Shown one piece after another: positions 43,651 to 52,195 of a stretch of DNA of 64,000 nt; positions within the stretch are counted from its first letter, which is position 1; every line of letters starts with the position of its first letter. Origin of the DNA: Parvularcula sp. LCG005. GTDB lineage: Bacteria > Pseudomonadota > Alphaproteobacteria > Caulobacterales > Parvularculaceae. Under the pieces are notes generated by a model. The model saw only the letters and a list, made by a program, of their open reading frames with translations. It was not told the DNA's origin and made no database searches. Where the stretch lies: NCBI RefSeq assembly GCF_032930845.1, contig NZ_CP136758.1:1317001-1381000 (forward strand), given 5' to 3'. Made by a program: the position numbers and the translations under genes.

Positions 43651-43677
43651 AAGCCGGGGTCATCGCCCCGGCTTTTT
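43651..43677 (+). terminator. Intrinsic terminator after alaS
   Basis: AAGCCGGGG (43651-43659), loop TCATCG, CCCCGGCTT (43666-43674) then TTT. The T-run overlaps the first bases past the convergent gene's stop at 43676. Confidence 0.85.
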
Positions 43678-44515
43678 ACTTGCCGGCAAATCGAGCGATG
43701 AAATCGTCCGCCGTCTGCAGATCGTCAAGCCCGAAAATATAGGCGGCCTCGACGGTGTCGGAAAAATCAAGGCCGCCCGCCGCGACGGTCGGATTATTAT
43801 AGCCGACGCCGTTCCATTTCTCAGCGATGCGCCGTGCATCTGACCAGAGCGGGTTCAGCTTCGGATCGTCAATGAGAGGATTCCACAGCTCCGCGTTGCT
43901 CGTATTGAACCCTGGGCTGCCGTTCCCAACGGCATTGCCGTCAGGAATGCGGATATAATCTGTATGCGCCTTTACCCATTCAAGAGCGTCTGGCGATGTC
44001 ATCTGCTCGTTCCAGTCGCTGTGCTGGACGATGTGAACACGATGAGTATCGAAAGTCGCGTCCTGAGCGAGGGTGGCCAGAAGTGCGTCCCTTGAAAAAT
44101 CACTTTGCCCTGCTTCCATGATCCAGACATCACCGCCCTGATCAAGAATATAGCCCATCTTGGCCGCGATCATGGCGACGGCGCTTTCCCGGTTATCATG
44201 GGCATTCGCCCATGATTGGCCGAAGGCCAGAGTGAAGAGCGCTGGTGCAGGGGCGTATTCGCCGTCCTGTATGCCGTAGGTGCCAGCAACGGCGAGATAG
44301 TCGACGCATTCAAAACCCGGTGATCGCAGGATTGTCGCTGTCGCAGCGACGGAATACAGATCATCGACATCAGTCTTGCTGTCGAACTGGGCGATAAAAT
44401 TGTCGGTTGACGGATCAAACTGGCCAATCTTCGGCGCCGTCTGGCATTCCTCTGCCGCCACAACACCGAGCGCGAAGAGGACCGCGGTGCAAAGGCGAAG
44501 AGCAAATTTAGCCAT
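43676..44515 (-). CDS. Secreted nucleoside-hydrolase-like protein
   Basis: 279 residues from ATG 44515. A signal peptide (MAKFALRLCTAVLFALGVVAAE) is present. FIAQFDSKTDVDDLYSVAA resembles the N-terminal calcium-binding Asp cluster of inosine-uridine nucleoside hydrolases (DxDxxxDD), here in the form DSKTDVDD. Also VWIMEAGQSDFSRDALLATL corresponds in position to the GPLTNLA region of that fold. The C-terminal half has GLDFSDTVEAAYIFGLDD. This is a remote match. The gene starts 10 bases after prs, so a shared transcript with ribose metabolism is likely. Confidence 0.55.
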   Translation of the reverse strand: MAKFALRLCTAVLFALGVVAAEECQTAPKIGQFDPSTDNFIAQFDSKTDVDDLYSVAATATILRSPGFECVDYLAVAGTYGIQDGEYAPAPALFTLAFGQSWANAHDNRESAVAMIAAKMGYILDQGGDVWIMEAGQSDFSRDALLATLAQDATFDTHRVHIVQHSDWNEQMTSPDALEWVKAHTDYIRIPDGNAVGNGSPGFNTSNAELWNPLIDDPKLNPLWSDARRIAEKWNGVGYNNPTVAAGGLDFSDTVEAAYIFGLDDLQTADDFIARFAGK

Positions 44516-44525
44516 GACGATATCC

Positions 44526-45470
44526 TCAGTCGAACAGCGAGGAGATGCTTTCTTCATTGGCGATCCGGCGAATAGCCTCGCCAATCAGGCGGTCAACGCT
44601 GACAGTCTCGATCCGCTTGGCGCCGACGCGTTGATCAAGATTGCCAATCGTGTCGGTGACGACAAGACGATCAAGATCCTCGGCATTCTCGATGCGGGCC
44701 ACGGCATCGCCGCTCAAGACCGCGTGGGTCACATAGGCCGAAACGCTGGTGGCGCCTTCTTTTTTCAGCGCCGTCGCCGCCTGCACAAGCGTACCGCCGG
44801 AATCCACGATATCGTCGAAGAGGATGCAGTGACGGCCAGCGACGTTACCGATGATATTCATGACCTCGGCCTTGCCCGGTTCGGGACGACGCTTGTCGAC
44901 GATGGCGAGGTCGGAGTTCTCCAGACGTTTCGACAGTGATCGCGCCCGAACCACGCCGCCCGTATCCGGAGAGACGACCAGAATCTTGTCCATCTGCCCG
45001 GCATGAGCCGCGCGGATGTGCTTTTCCATTTCCTTGACGGCATAAAGGTTGTCCGTCGGGATATCGAAAAAGCCCTGTACCTGCCCGGCGTGCAGGTCGA
45101 TCGTCAGAACGCGGTCAGCGCCCGCCGTCGTGATGAGGTTCGCGACCAGTTTGGCAGTGATGGGTGTGCGTGGGCCGACTTTGCGATCCTGTCGGGCATA
45201 GCCGAAATAGGGAATGACCGCCGTGATCCTGCTCGCCGATGCCCGGGACAGGGCGTCGATCATGATCAGCAGCTCCATCAGCGTTTCATTGGCTGGGCAC
45301 GAGGTCGACTGGATGACGAAGACGTCCTCACCGCGCACATTCTCGTTGATCTCGACGCGCACTTCCGAATCCGAAAAGCGATGCACCATCGCATTGGCCA
45401 CATGAGTGTCGAGGCGTTTGGCAATGGCGGCTGCCAAATCCTGGTTGGCGTTGCCGGCGAGAAGTTTCAT
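44526..45470 (-). CDS. prs: Ribose-phosphate pyrophosphokinase
   Basis: 314 residues. Makes PRPP from ribose-5-phosphate and ATP for nucleotide, His and Trp synthesis. Marks: [60 protein letters not shown], the flexible-loop/PRPP sequence [19 protein letters not shown], and [10 protein letters not shown], the PRPP-binding loop. Complete and standard. It leads a two-gene unit with the secreted nucleoside-hydrolase-like protein. Confidence 0.97.
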   Translation of the reverse strand: MKLLAGNANQDLAAAIAKRLDTHVANAMVHRFSDSEVRVEINENVRGEDVFVIQSTSCPANETLMELLIMIDALSRASASRITAVIPYFGYARQDRKVGPRTPITAKLVANLITTAGADRVLTIDLHAGQVQGFFDIPTDNLYAVKEMEKHIRAAHAGQMDKILVVSPDTGGVVRARSLSKRLENSDLAIVDKRRPEPGKAEVMNIIGNVAGRHCILFDDIVDSGGTLVQAATALKKEGATSVSAYVTHAVLSGDAVARIENAEDLDRLVVTDTIGNLDQRVGAKRIETVSVDRLIGEAIRRIANEESISSLFD

Positions 45471-45530
45471 TCCGTTATCCTCGAAGTATCTGGTGCGCTG
45501 AGGCTCATCTGAAGAAAAGGGGAAGGGCGT

Positions 45531-46295
45531 TCAAGACGCTTTGAGCATGATCGCCGAAAGATTGCGCCCGTAACCGGACTGTCCATTTTGGCGGGCATGT
45601 CGATAGCTGAAAAAGCGGTCGGGTTCGCTGAGGGTGCAGCCCCCCACGTCTTCAATATGACGCGGCAGGATCCCCACTGATTCAAGGCGGCAACGGACAA
45701 AGCCAATGTGGTCGAATGTCCATTTGCCGGCTTCCTCACGCGGTTCAAAATAGTGTCCAGCGTCCGCGAAGATGGTTTCGACCTCATGCTTGAGATCGTC
45801 GCCCACTTCGAAAGCCGGGGCTCTCAGCGATGGGCCGATCGCACAGCGGATGGTCTGGGGCGGTGCGCCCACCTCCGCCATCAGATCAACGGTCGCTTCC
45901 AGAATGCCGTACAGACTGCCGCGCCAACCCGCATGGGCGGCACCAATGACATCGTGACCCGAAAAAAGGACCGGCACACAATCTGCAGTCAACACGCCAA
46001 TGGCCAGACCAGGGCGATCGGTGACCAGTCCATCGCCTTGCGGTCTGTGATCGCCGACCGGCGCGTCAACATACCGAGCGATGGCGGAGTGAATCTGATG
46101 ACCGGTGCTGATCCGATCAGTGCCAAGATCGGCGGCGACGAGACGCCGGTTCTCTTCAACGGCAGCTGGATCATCCCCTGAGCCCGGACCGGTGTTGAGG
46201 CCGGCGAATGGCCGCTCACTGACGCCGCCCGATCTGCCAAAAAAGCCGTGGGGCTGATCGGCCAGTTGGCCAGCGCGAAGGGGAGAGAGGGTCAT
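45531..46295 (-). CDS. pgeF: Peptidoglycan editing factor PgeF (YfiH/laccase domain)
   Basis: 254 residues. The family removes wrongly inserted L-Ser precursors (UDP-MurNAc-L-Ser) and has a purine nucleoside phosphorylase-like activity in some members. Motifs: GFFGRSGGVSERPFAGLNTG, the zinc-site segments ADCVPVLF and GAAHAGWRGSLYGIL, and CAIGPSLRAPAFEVG. C-terminal GGCTLSEPDRFFSYRHARQN fits. It overlaps midA (ATGA) in the lgt-midA-pgeF unit, a gene order common in alphaproteobacteria. Confidence 0.93.
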   Translation of the reverse strand: MTLSPLRAGQLADQPHGFFGRSGGVSERPFAGLNTGPGSGDDPAAVEENRRLVAADLGTDRISTGHQIHSAIARYVDAPVGDHRPQGDGLVTDRPGLAIGVLTADCVPVLFSGHDVIGAAHAGWRGSLYGILEATVDLMAEVGAPPQTIRCAIGPSLRAPAFEVGDDLKHEVETIFADAGHYFEPREEAGKWTFDHIGFVRCRLESVGILPRHIEDVGGCTLSEPDRFFSYRHARQNGQSGYGRNLSAIMLKAS

Positions 46296-47431
46296 GAAAA
46301 TCCAGGGGGTTCGGTAAGGTCGGGGGAAGACAGGGCCAAGACCTTGAAAAGGGCGCCCATGCCCGTGGCATCTCTCTCCATCAAACGCCCGGTACCGGCA
46401 ACAAGTTGCGTCCGCGACTGCTCGTCCTGGACGGCAGCGAGGAGCTGCTCAAGCCGGGCGATCAGGCCAAGGCGTTCCAGAAAATCGCCCTGCTGCACGG
46501 GGCCGTCTACGCGGACATCGGCGTGCCTTGCCGTCCGGGCCAGAGCGCCGAAATCCACATGCGCCGTGATGTCTGCTAGACCAGGCTGGCTCAGAGGGTG
46601 CCAGTGGTCGTGTCGGCGGACCGCCTGCAAGGTGTCGCCATAGGCCGACCGGCCGTGGCCATAGTCGATGATGAGCGCGCGGCCTTTATGCTCCTGGAAC
46701 CGGCCCGCAATATCTTCGATCATCTCCCGCGCCATGGGGCAGTCCTCAAAAATATCCTCGGGCTTGGCGCCGGACGGCATCGTGCTCAGGGGTGCCAGAG
46801 GCTTGGCGGACAGACAATAAGCGAGCCGAGCATCGTCACCGTCGCTGGTCCGGCCGACCATGCGCTCGCGCCATGGTTTCTCGCTTTTCTCTGCAATGCG
46901 GACAAACTGGCGGACAGGCAGGCAGTCAAAGAATTCGTTCGCGACAATGAGTGTCGGGGCCAGCGGCACATCCTCCAGCGCATCAACCCACTGGATGGCG
47001 TTATGCAGCCCCTGGAGCTTGCGCTGCTGGCGCATCCGTTGCCGGCCACCGGCCTCCACCATGAAGATGCGGGCCGCGGACAGGAAGGCGGGCCGGAGCT
47101 TGCCGACCCTGAGAATGTCCGCCATCAGCGTGCCGCGACCGGGGCCCAGTTCTACCAGCTGGAAATAGGACGGCGCGCCCATGTCCTGCCATGCCTGCAC
47201 AAGCCACGCACCGACGAGTTCGCCGAAAATCTGGCTGATCTCTGGGGCAGTCGTGAAGTCCCCATCGGCACCGAACGGGTCCTGGGTGACGTAATAGCCG
47301 TGCTGCGGATGGATCAGGGCATCGGCCATGAAGTCCGCAACGCTGATCGGTCCATTCTCGGCAATCAGGTCGAGGAGGCGCGCTTCCAGCGGACTGGGGG
47401 GCGGGGGCGACGGGGACCTGTTTTCGCTCAT
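46292..47431 (-). CDS. SAM-dependent methyltransferase, MidA/NDUFAF7 family
   Basis: 379 residues from ATG 47431 (ATGA overlap with lgt). In mitochondria NDUFAF7 dimethylates an Arg of complex I subunit NDUFS2. Conserved segments: GPISVADFMADALIHPQHGY, GDFTTAPEISQIFGELVGAW, and the SAM-binding LVELGPGRGTLMADIL; then LIVANEFFDCLPVRQFV and LIIDYGHGRSAYGDTLQAV. All typical of the family. The role in complex I assembly is known for the eukaryotic members and inferred here. The Pro/Ser-rich first residues are variable. Confidence 0.9.
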   Translation of the reverse strand: MSENRSPSPPPPSPLEARLLDLIAENGPISVADFMADALIHPQHGYYVTQDPFGADGDFTTAPEISQIFGELVGAWLVQAWQDMGAPSYFQLVELGPGRGTLMADILRVGKLRPAFLSAARIFMVEAGGRQRMRQQRKLQGLHNAIQWVDALEDVPLAPTLIVANEFFDCLPVRQFVRIAEKSEKPWRERMVGRTSDGDDARLAYCLSAKPLAPLSTMPSGAKPEDIFEDCPMAREMIEDIAGRFQEHKGRALIIDYGHGRSAYGDTLQAVRRHDHWHPLSQPGLADITAHVDFGALARTARHADVRVDGPVQQGDFLERLGLIARLEQLLAAVQDEQSRTQLVAGTGRLMERDATGMGALFKVLALSSPDLTEPPGFS

Positions 47432-48330
47432 GCAGCCTGCTGTTTCTTGCGGCTGACATGCCATGCAAACCACAGGCCAAGGACGATCATGGGCACGGAC
47501 AGCATCATGCCGCGGGTCAGGAAACCCAGTGGTCCGGCATATTTATAATCATCGGGTTCGCGGAAAAACTCGACGATAAACCGCGACAGGCCATACCCAG
47601 CCAGAAAGATCCCGATGGCCGCGCCCTTGTACTGCAGGACGCGCAGCCGATGGACCGCGTACCACAGGACACCGAACAGGATCAGACCCTCAAGGCCGGC
47701 TTCATAAAGCTGGCTTGGGTGCCGGGGCACGGCATCTGCTGCATAAATCCATTCTCCAGAGAGGCGGTCGTAATACTCGGGGAAACGCACGGCCCAAGGC
47801 ACATCGCTGGGGCGACCGTAGAGCTCTGCATTGATGAAATTGGCGATGCGGCCAAAGAACAGACCGATCGGCGCAGCGCAGGCGAAAAGATCGCCAATAC
47901 CGACGGGGTTCAGCTTGTATTTGCGCGCAAAGTAGAACGTGGAGACGGCCACACCGATCAGGCCGCCATGGAAGGACATGCCGCCCTGCCAAATGGCAAG
48001 GGCAGGCGGTACGGGCAGGAATCCCAGCAATTTGTCCCACTCGCCAAAGGGCACGGCAAGTAGTTCGGGCCGATAGAAGAACACGAAGCCTAAGCGTCCG
48101 CCCAGAATGATCCCGAGTGTGACGTAGAAAATGACATCGTCCAGCTGCGCCTTGGTTAGCGGCAGAGCGCCCGGACCCGCGCCTTTCGGTGTCCAGAGCT
48201 CAGGCTGTTTCAGAAGCCGGATGAGATACCACCAGCCCGCAAGAATACCGGCGATATAGGCGAGGGCGTACCAACGTATCTGGAGCGGTCCAAGGCTGAG
48301 AAGGACCGGATCGATATCGGGATAGGGCAT
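47428..48330 (-). CDS. lgt: Prolipoprotein diacylglyceryl transferase
   Basis: 300 residues from ATG 48330; a GTG two codons upstream is in frame. It transfers diacylglycerol from phosphatidylglycerol to the lipobox cysteine. The seven-helix membrane protein shows the Lgt signature GLFFGRIANFINAELYGRPS, the upstream GGMSFHGGLIGVAVS, and RHPSQLYEAGLEGL. Several lipoproteins (24133, 33924, blc) in this window are possible substrates. Confidence 0.96.
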   Translation of the reverse strand: MPYPDIDPVLLSLGPLQIRWYALAYIAGILAGWWYLIRLLKQPELWTPKGAGPGALPLTKAQLDDVIFYVTLGIILGGRLGFVFFYRPELLAVPFGEWDKLLGFLPVPPALAIWQGGMSFHGGLIGVAVSTFYFARKYKLNPVGIGDLFACAAPIGLFFGRIANFINAELYGRPSDVPWAVRFPEYYDRLSGEWIYAADAVPRHPSQLYEAGLEGLILFGVLWYAVHRLRVLQYKGAAIGIFLAGYGLSRFIVEFFREPDDYKYAGPLGFLTRGMMLSVPMIVLGLWFAWHVSRKKQQAA

Positions 48331-48424
48331 CGGCACTCACGCGTCTGACGTTGTTCGAGGCCGCCTTAGCGCGAGTGGCAGCGAAGGGGAATGGTTTGGT
48401 GCGTTTCGGAAATCGGACGTATCA

Positions 48425-49597
48425 CTACCAGTCTGAGATAGTGGACATCACGATTGTTCCAGCGCGATAGGTCAGGCAATCTTTTGGCAGCTGATCGGCA
48501 TTGATGGACCACCCCTCTGCTGCCTCTATAGCGTATTGACCAAATTTTTTCTGAGGGAGCTCACTGATCAAGCGAACATCCTTGGCACGGCCCTGTTGAT
48601 CAAATCCATAGCTGATGAAAGCGACACCATTATAAGCCTTGCGCAGGGCAACTGACGGTATACGTGGCGGCTCGCGGTTCCATACAACCTTGTCTGAACA
48701 TTCCTGCGGCCAGAACTGGTAGAGTTCGGGTAGATCAGCCGGATTTCTCAGGCCTTCAAATTCACGATCTTGCATCGCTTCTATTTCGAAAGACCCCACA
48801 TACGTTCTCGCGATTGAATACCACATGGTGAGAGCCAGTGGCATTGGGTCAATTTCATCTGGAGTGGGCGCGGGCTTATCATAAAGCGATAGCGCATTCG
48901 TCAGAATGATTATCCCGTCTTTGATTTTCTCAACGTAAGCGTCGGAGACGGAAAACGGATGGTTTGAGTACGGTGAATGCTCGATGTCACTCAGCATGCT
49001 GACAGCACGAAGCATTGCCGTTTGCGCCATAAGAGACCGATCAACATTCTCCGTGGACCTGAACAAATTATATAGGGGGGTTATGTAATCGTACGCTGCA
49101 TCATTGTCGCCACGGGCCAACATGGTTTCGACAACTTGCAGTTTTGCGATGATAATAATGAGCGACTTTTCGTCTACCCCTGCAGCTATCGCCTCTTCAA
49201 TAGCCTTTTGCAGAGGACCAAATTTTTGCTTTGGATTGAGCTTACTATTCGTGAATGCCGCCATCAGCTCTAGTTCTAAACGGCTGTAATCCCCACTATT
49301 GAACCCGTCTTCATCGAGGTTCAGGCAAAGCTTTATCGCATCCACCGTGTCTTGGGTTGGAGTCCAAAGAGTCAAATCAATATAGTTTTGCGCCAACAAA
49401 AAGAGCGTGGTTTTATCTATGTTCTCAACATTCTGACCAAGTCTGAAGGCGCGCTTTGACTGTAATATAGCCGCTTGCTTATCCCCCTCCTGCAACGCTT
49501 GGTCATACGCCTTATAGGCTAGTAGGTATTCGGGTGTCTCTGCTGCAACGGATATCGTCGGCCACAGACAGGCCACAAGAACCAGTGAAATCCGCAT
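48425..49597 (-). CDS. Secreted helical-repeat protein with TonB-C-like C-terminus, AT-rich
   Basis: 390 residues. Signal peptide (MRISLVLVACLWPTISVAAE) then about 250 residues of helices (YLLAYKAYDQALQEGDKQAA resembles a TPR unit). The last 90 residues, starting RIPSVALRKAYNGVAFISYG, follow the TonB C-terminal pattern of P-x-x-A-x-x-x-x-x-G-x-V, D-x-x-G-x-x-x-D-V and A-x-x-A-x-x-x-W. Unlike TonB there is no N-terminal energy-coupling helix. It may be a periplasmic link between outer-membrane receptors and other partners. The gene is AT-rich: 49381-49440 is 37% G+C by my count. Confidence 0.6.
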   Translation of the reverse strand: MRISLVLVACLWPTISVAAETPEYLLAYKAYDQALQEGDKQAAILQSKRAFRLGQNVENIDKTTLFLLAQNYIDLTLWTPTQDTVDAIKLCLNLDEDGFNSGDYSRLELELMAAFTNSKLNPKQKFGPLQKAIEEAIAAGVDEKSLIIIIAKLQVVETMLARGDNDAAYDYITPLYNLFRSTENVDRSLMAQTAMLRAVSMLSDIEHSPYSNHPFSVSDAYVEKIKDGIIILTNALSLYDKPAPTPDEIDPMPLALTMWYSIARTYVGSFEIEAMQDREFEGLRNPADLPELYQFWPQECSDKVVWNREPPRIPSVALRKAYNGVAFISYGFDQQGRAKDVRLISELPQKKFGQYAIEAAEGWSINADQLPKDCLTYRAGTIVMSTISDW

Positions 49598-49669
49598 CTT
49601 TTTCGCCCCTGTTTTCCAAGACCCTATGCCAGAATTTCAGGACGAAAAAGAAAATTATTGCTTCGAAAT

Positions 49670-50626
49670 TCAGGCCATTTCTTCGAGCAGATCCCAGATC
49701 ATGGCCGAGACGTCCGGGCCGCCAACCTTGCGCAATTCCTTGATCAGCGTGGGGGAGGTCACATTGATCTCGATCAGCTTGTCACCGATGAAATCCAGGC
49801 CTGCATAGAGGATGCCGTTCTGGCGAAGATAGTCGCCAATTTCGGCGGCGATTTCCTCCTGGCGCGGGGTCAGGTCCACATGAAACTCGGTCCCGCCGAC
49901 AGCAATATTCGCGCGGAAATCGCCTTCCGGCGGTTTGCGACCAACGGCACCCACGAAATCCCCATCGAGCATCATGACCCGCGCATCGCCATCCGCGACT
50001 TCCGGCAGGAAGCCTTGGGCGATCACGGGGCCAAAGGGCTCAAGCTGCAGGATGTTGTTCACATGCGTTTCGAAATCCGGATCATCCGCACTCGACACGA
50101 CCACGCCCTTGCCGCTGCCATAATAGCAGGGCTTGAGCACGACCTTGTCGTGATCGCCGGCAAAGGCGCGCAACACTTCCGGCTCATAGGAAACGAGCGT
50201 CTCCGGGATAAAATCCGGGAAACGCAGGGCACTGAGTTTTTCAGAGATGGCCCGCACACCCGACGGTGAGTTGACGAACAGGACGTCGCCTTCAAGCGGC
50301 TCCAGCAAAAGGGTCAGGGACAGATAGGCCTGATCGAACGGCGGATCCTTGCGGATGAAGATGACATCGAAATCCGACAGATCCTCGATCTCCGGTCCCT
50401 CCAGGCGATAGAGATCCGGCGTCATTGTCATGGCAGTGTGAATGTCTTTGACGAATTCGATCAGCTGCACCGTGCCTAGCACGCCTTCAGAGCCGGCATG
50501 AATGTCGGTGTATTCGCAGAATGCGACGTCGTACCCGCGTCCTTGCGCCTCCGCCATGAGGTCAAGACTGGTGTCTTTGTACGGTTTCAGGCTGTCCAAC
50601 GGATCGATGATAAAAAGGGCGCGCAT
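49670..50626 (-). CDS. gshB: Glutathione synthetase
   Basis: 318 residues. ATP-grasp enzyme that joins gamma-glutamylcysteine and glycine. Typical: FIIDPLDSLKPYKDTSLDLM, VIFIRKDPPFDQAYL, NSPSGVRAISEKLSALRFPD, VLKPCYYGSGKGVV and LYAGLDFIGDKLIEINVTSP. Divergent from ubiK. The gap on its 3' side (49598-49669) has no clear terminator. Confidence 0.97.
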   Translation of the reverse strand: MRALFIIDPLDSLKPYKDTSLDLMAEAQGRGYDVAFCEYTDIHAGSEGVLGTVQLIEFVKDIHTAMTMTPDLYRLEGPEIEDLSDFDVIFIRKDPPFDQAYLSLTLLLEPLEGDVLFVNSPSGVRAISEKLSALRFPDFIPETLVSYEPEVLRAFAGDHDKVVLKPCYYGSGKGVVVSSADDPDFETHVNNILQLEPFGPVIAQGFLPEVADGDARVMMLDGDFVGAVGRKPPEGDFRANIAVGGTEFHVDLTPRQEEIAAEIGDYLRQNGILYAGLDFIGDKLIEINVTSPTLIKELRKVGGPDVSAMIWDLLEEMA

Positions 50627-50817
50627 GTTCTGTCCGACTCTGTATCAGGTTGGGTGACACATGAGACCGTGCGACCAATCTCGCAAGCGCCTCTTTCGCA
50701 TTTGCTGCGCTGCGCCTACATGCTCTGACTGGATAATATCACCCCTGTCCTGTGGTCGCGGCTTTACTTGCCGGAAGGGCAATGGGACAACCCGGCTTCG
50801 CCGAAGGAGCAGTCGCC

Positions 50818-51063
50818 ATGCAAAGCACCAATCCCCTTTTCGACGGCATCGCCAAAGCAATGACCGAAGCGGCTGGCATGGCCGACGGTGTGCGCCGCGA
50901 GGCAGAGACGGTCATGCACAGTCAGCTGCAGCGCTTCATGGCGGATCAGGATCTGGTACCGCGCGAAGAATTCGAAGCGGTCCGGGACATGGCGACGAAG
51001 GCGTTGGCTGAGATTGAGGCCTTGAAGGCCGAGATCGCCGCGCTGAAGGGCGAGGGCGCCTGA
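50818..51063 (+). CDS. ubiK: Ubiquinone accessory factor UbiK (BMFP/YqiC family)
   Basis: 81 residues from ATG 50818, which has GGAGCAG upstream; earlier in-frame starts would add unlike residues. A helical N-terminus (DGIAKAMTEAAGMADGVRRE) is followed by the conserved DLVPREEFEAVRDMATKALA and a C-terminal coiled coil (AEIEALKAEIAALKGE). UbiK promotes ubiquinone synthesis with UbiJ in gamma-proteobacteria and affects membrane fusion in Brucella homologues. This short form is normal. Confidence 0.9.
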   Translation: MQSTNPLFDGIAKAMTEAAGMADGVRREAETVMHSQLQRFMADQDLVPREEFEAVRDMATKALAEIEALKAEIAALKGEGA

Positions 51064-51207
51064 TTCTTCAGGCCTCAAATGCGGCCCCATAATTGGCCGA
51101 CCAAATTTTATGTTGAATGGGCGCATCGCTTCGCTGCCGAGTCAGTTTAGGGCGACGCCATACTTACAGACGCTTTGCGGCGTCTTCGCCGCTGCGTTGG
51201 AGATGTT

Positions 51208-51711
51208 ATGGATACGACTGTCACGACGGACGAGACTGTCTTTTCCGATCCCCTCGACACGCTCGAGATCATGGCGCGCCGCGCCGATATGGACACGCAA
51301 CGGGTCGACGAGAATGAGTTGCACATCAACCTGACCGGGTCCTGGCGCGATGTCGGTATCTGGGTGTCCTGGCGGGCTGAGGCCCAGGTGCTGCAGATTG
51401 CAGCGCCGCTCGAAATGCGCGTGCCAGCCGCGCGCGAGCTCGAGGTTCTGCGGCTGATTGTGGCGGTGAATGAGCGGCTGTGGCTTGGTCATTTTGACCT
51501 GATCGAGCATGAGCGGAATGTCGTCTATCGCAACGGTGCCGTTCTGCCCGAAGGTCAGGGCATGGAGGACGGTCAGGCAGACATTGTGCTCCGCGCAGCG
51601 CTAGACGCGTTCGAGCGGTTCTATCCGGCGTTCAATTACGTCGTCTGGGGCGAGAAAACCGCATCCGAGGCTCTCGAGGCGGCGATCTGTGAAGTGGCCG
51701 GCAGCGCCTGA
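51208..51711 (+). CDS. YbjN-domain protein
   Basis: 167 residues from ATG 51208 with TTGGAG upstream. The YbjN fold (type III chaperone-like) is seen in LDTLEIMARRADMDTQRVDE, LTGSWRDVGIWVSWRAEAQV, LEVLRLIVAVNERLWLGHFD and the C-terminal LDAFERFYPAFNYVVWGEK. E. coli YbjN affects stress and motility; here the role is unknown but the gene next to proC is usual in alphaproteobacteria. Between it and proC lie two genes that could be an insertion. Confidence 0.88.
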   Translation: MDTTVTTDETVFSDPLDTLEIMARRADMDTQRVDENELHINLTGSWRDVGIWVSWRAEAQVLQIAAPLEMRVPAARELEVLRLIVAVNERLWLGHFDLIEHERNVVYRNGAVLPEGQGMEDGQADIVLRAALDAFERFYPAFNYVVWGEKTASEALEAAICEVAGSA

Positions 51712-51784
51712 AATAGCTTCCCTTTCACAATGATCTCTCTAAACGACGGCGCATGGGATCAGGGCGTTCAATCAGTTCAGCGGC

Positions 51785-52150
51785 ATGGCGGCGGTTGTTC
51801 GGGCCTTTGACGATCATGGCGCTGTTGCTCGTGTCGTTGCCCAGGCGTCGATGCCGATCATGCCGGGCGGCTTTTCCGCCCATGTGGCGGCGAGTGACGA
51901 TCCGGTCCAGCGCGCGGTCCTGAACCTTGCCGGTCTGTGCCAGCCGTCCGGCGGTGAGGATGACGCGCCGCCGACGGGGACCGATTGTCCTATCTGTCTT
52001 GCGCCGCCCTGTGCGGCCGTATTGCCTACCCTTCAAGACATTCAGAGTGCAGGCCCGTTCGTCACCGAATGGTTTTCTGTCACCGCCCAGCTTTCATTCC
52101 ATCGTTACCGACTGGCAGCCTTGGGCCGGGGCCCCCCTCTTTCGCACTGA
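51785..52150 (+). pseudogene. DUF2946-like protein, probably frameshifted near its N-terminus
   Basis: The open frame codes for 121 residues with GTDCPICLAPPCAAVLP, the CPxC-type motif of DUF2946 proteins, and a typical RGPP end. DUF2946 proteins begin with a hydrophobic helix. In this frame the start is polar, but in frame +1 bases 51754-51840 encode RRLFGPLTIMALLLVS, a good signal helix. A one-base indel near 51830 would join it to the rest. So either a sequencing error or a broken gene is likely. It precedes an exported Met/His-rich outer-membrane protein by 45 bases, as seen in copper-related clusters. Confidence 0.5.
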
Positions 52151-52195
52151 ACTGACACCACCCTCCGTTCACGTTGCACTTTCCAAGAGGTATTC

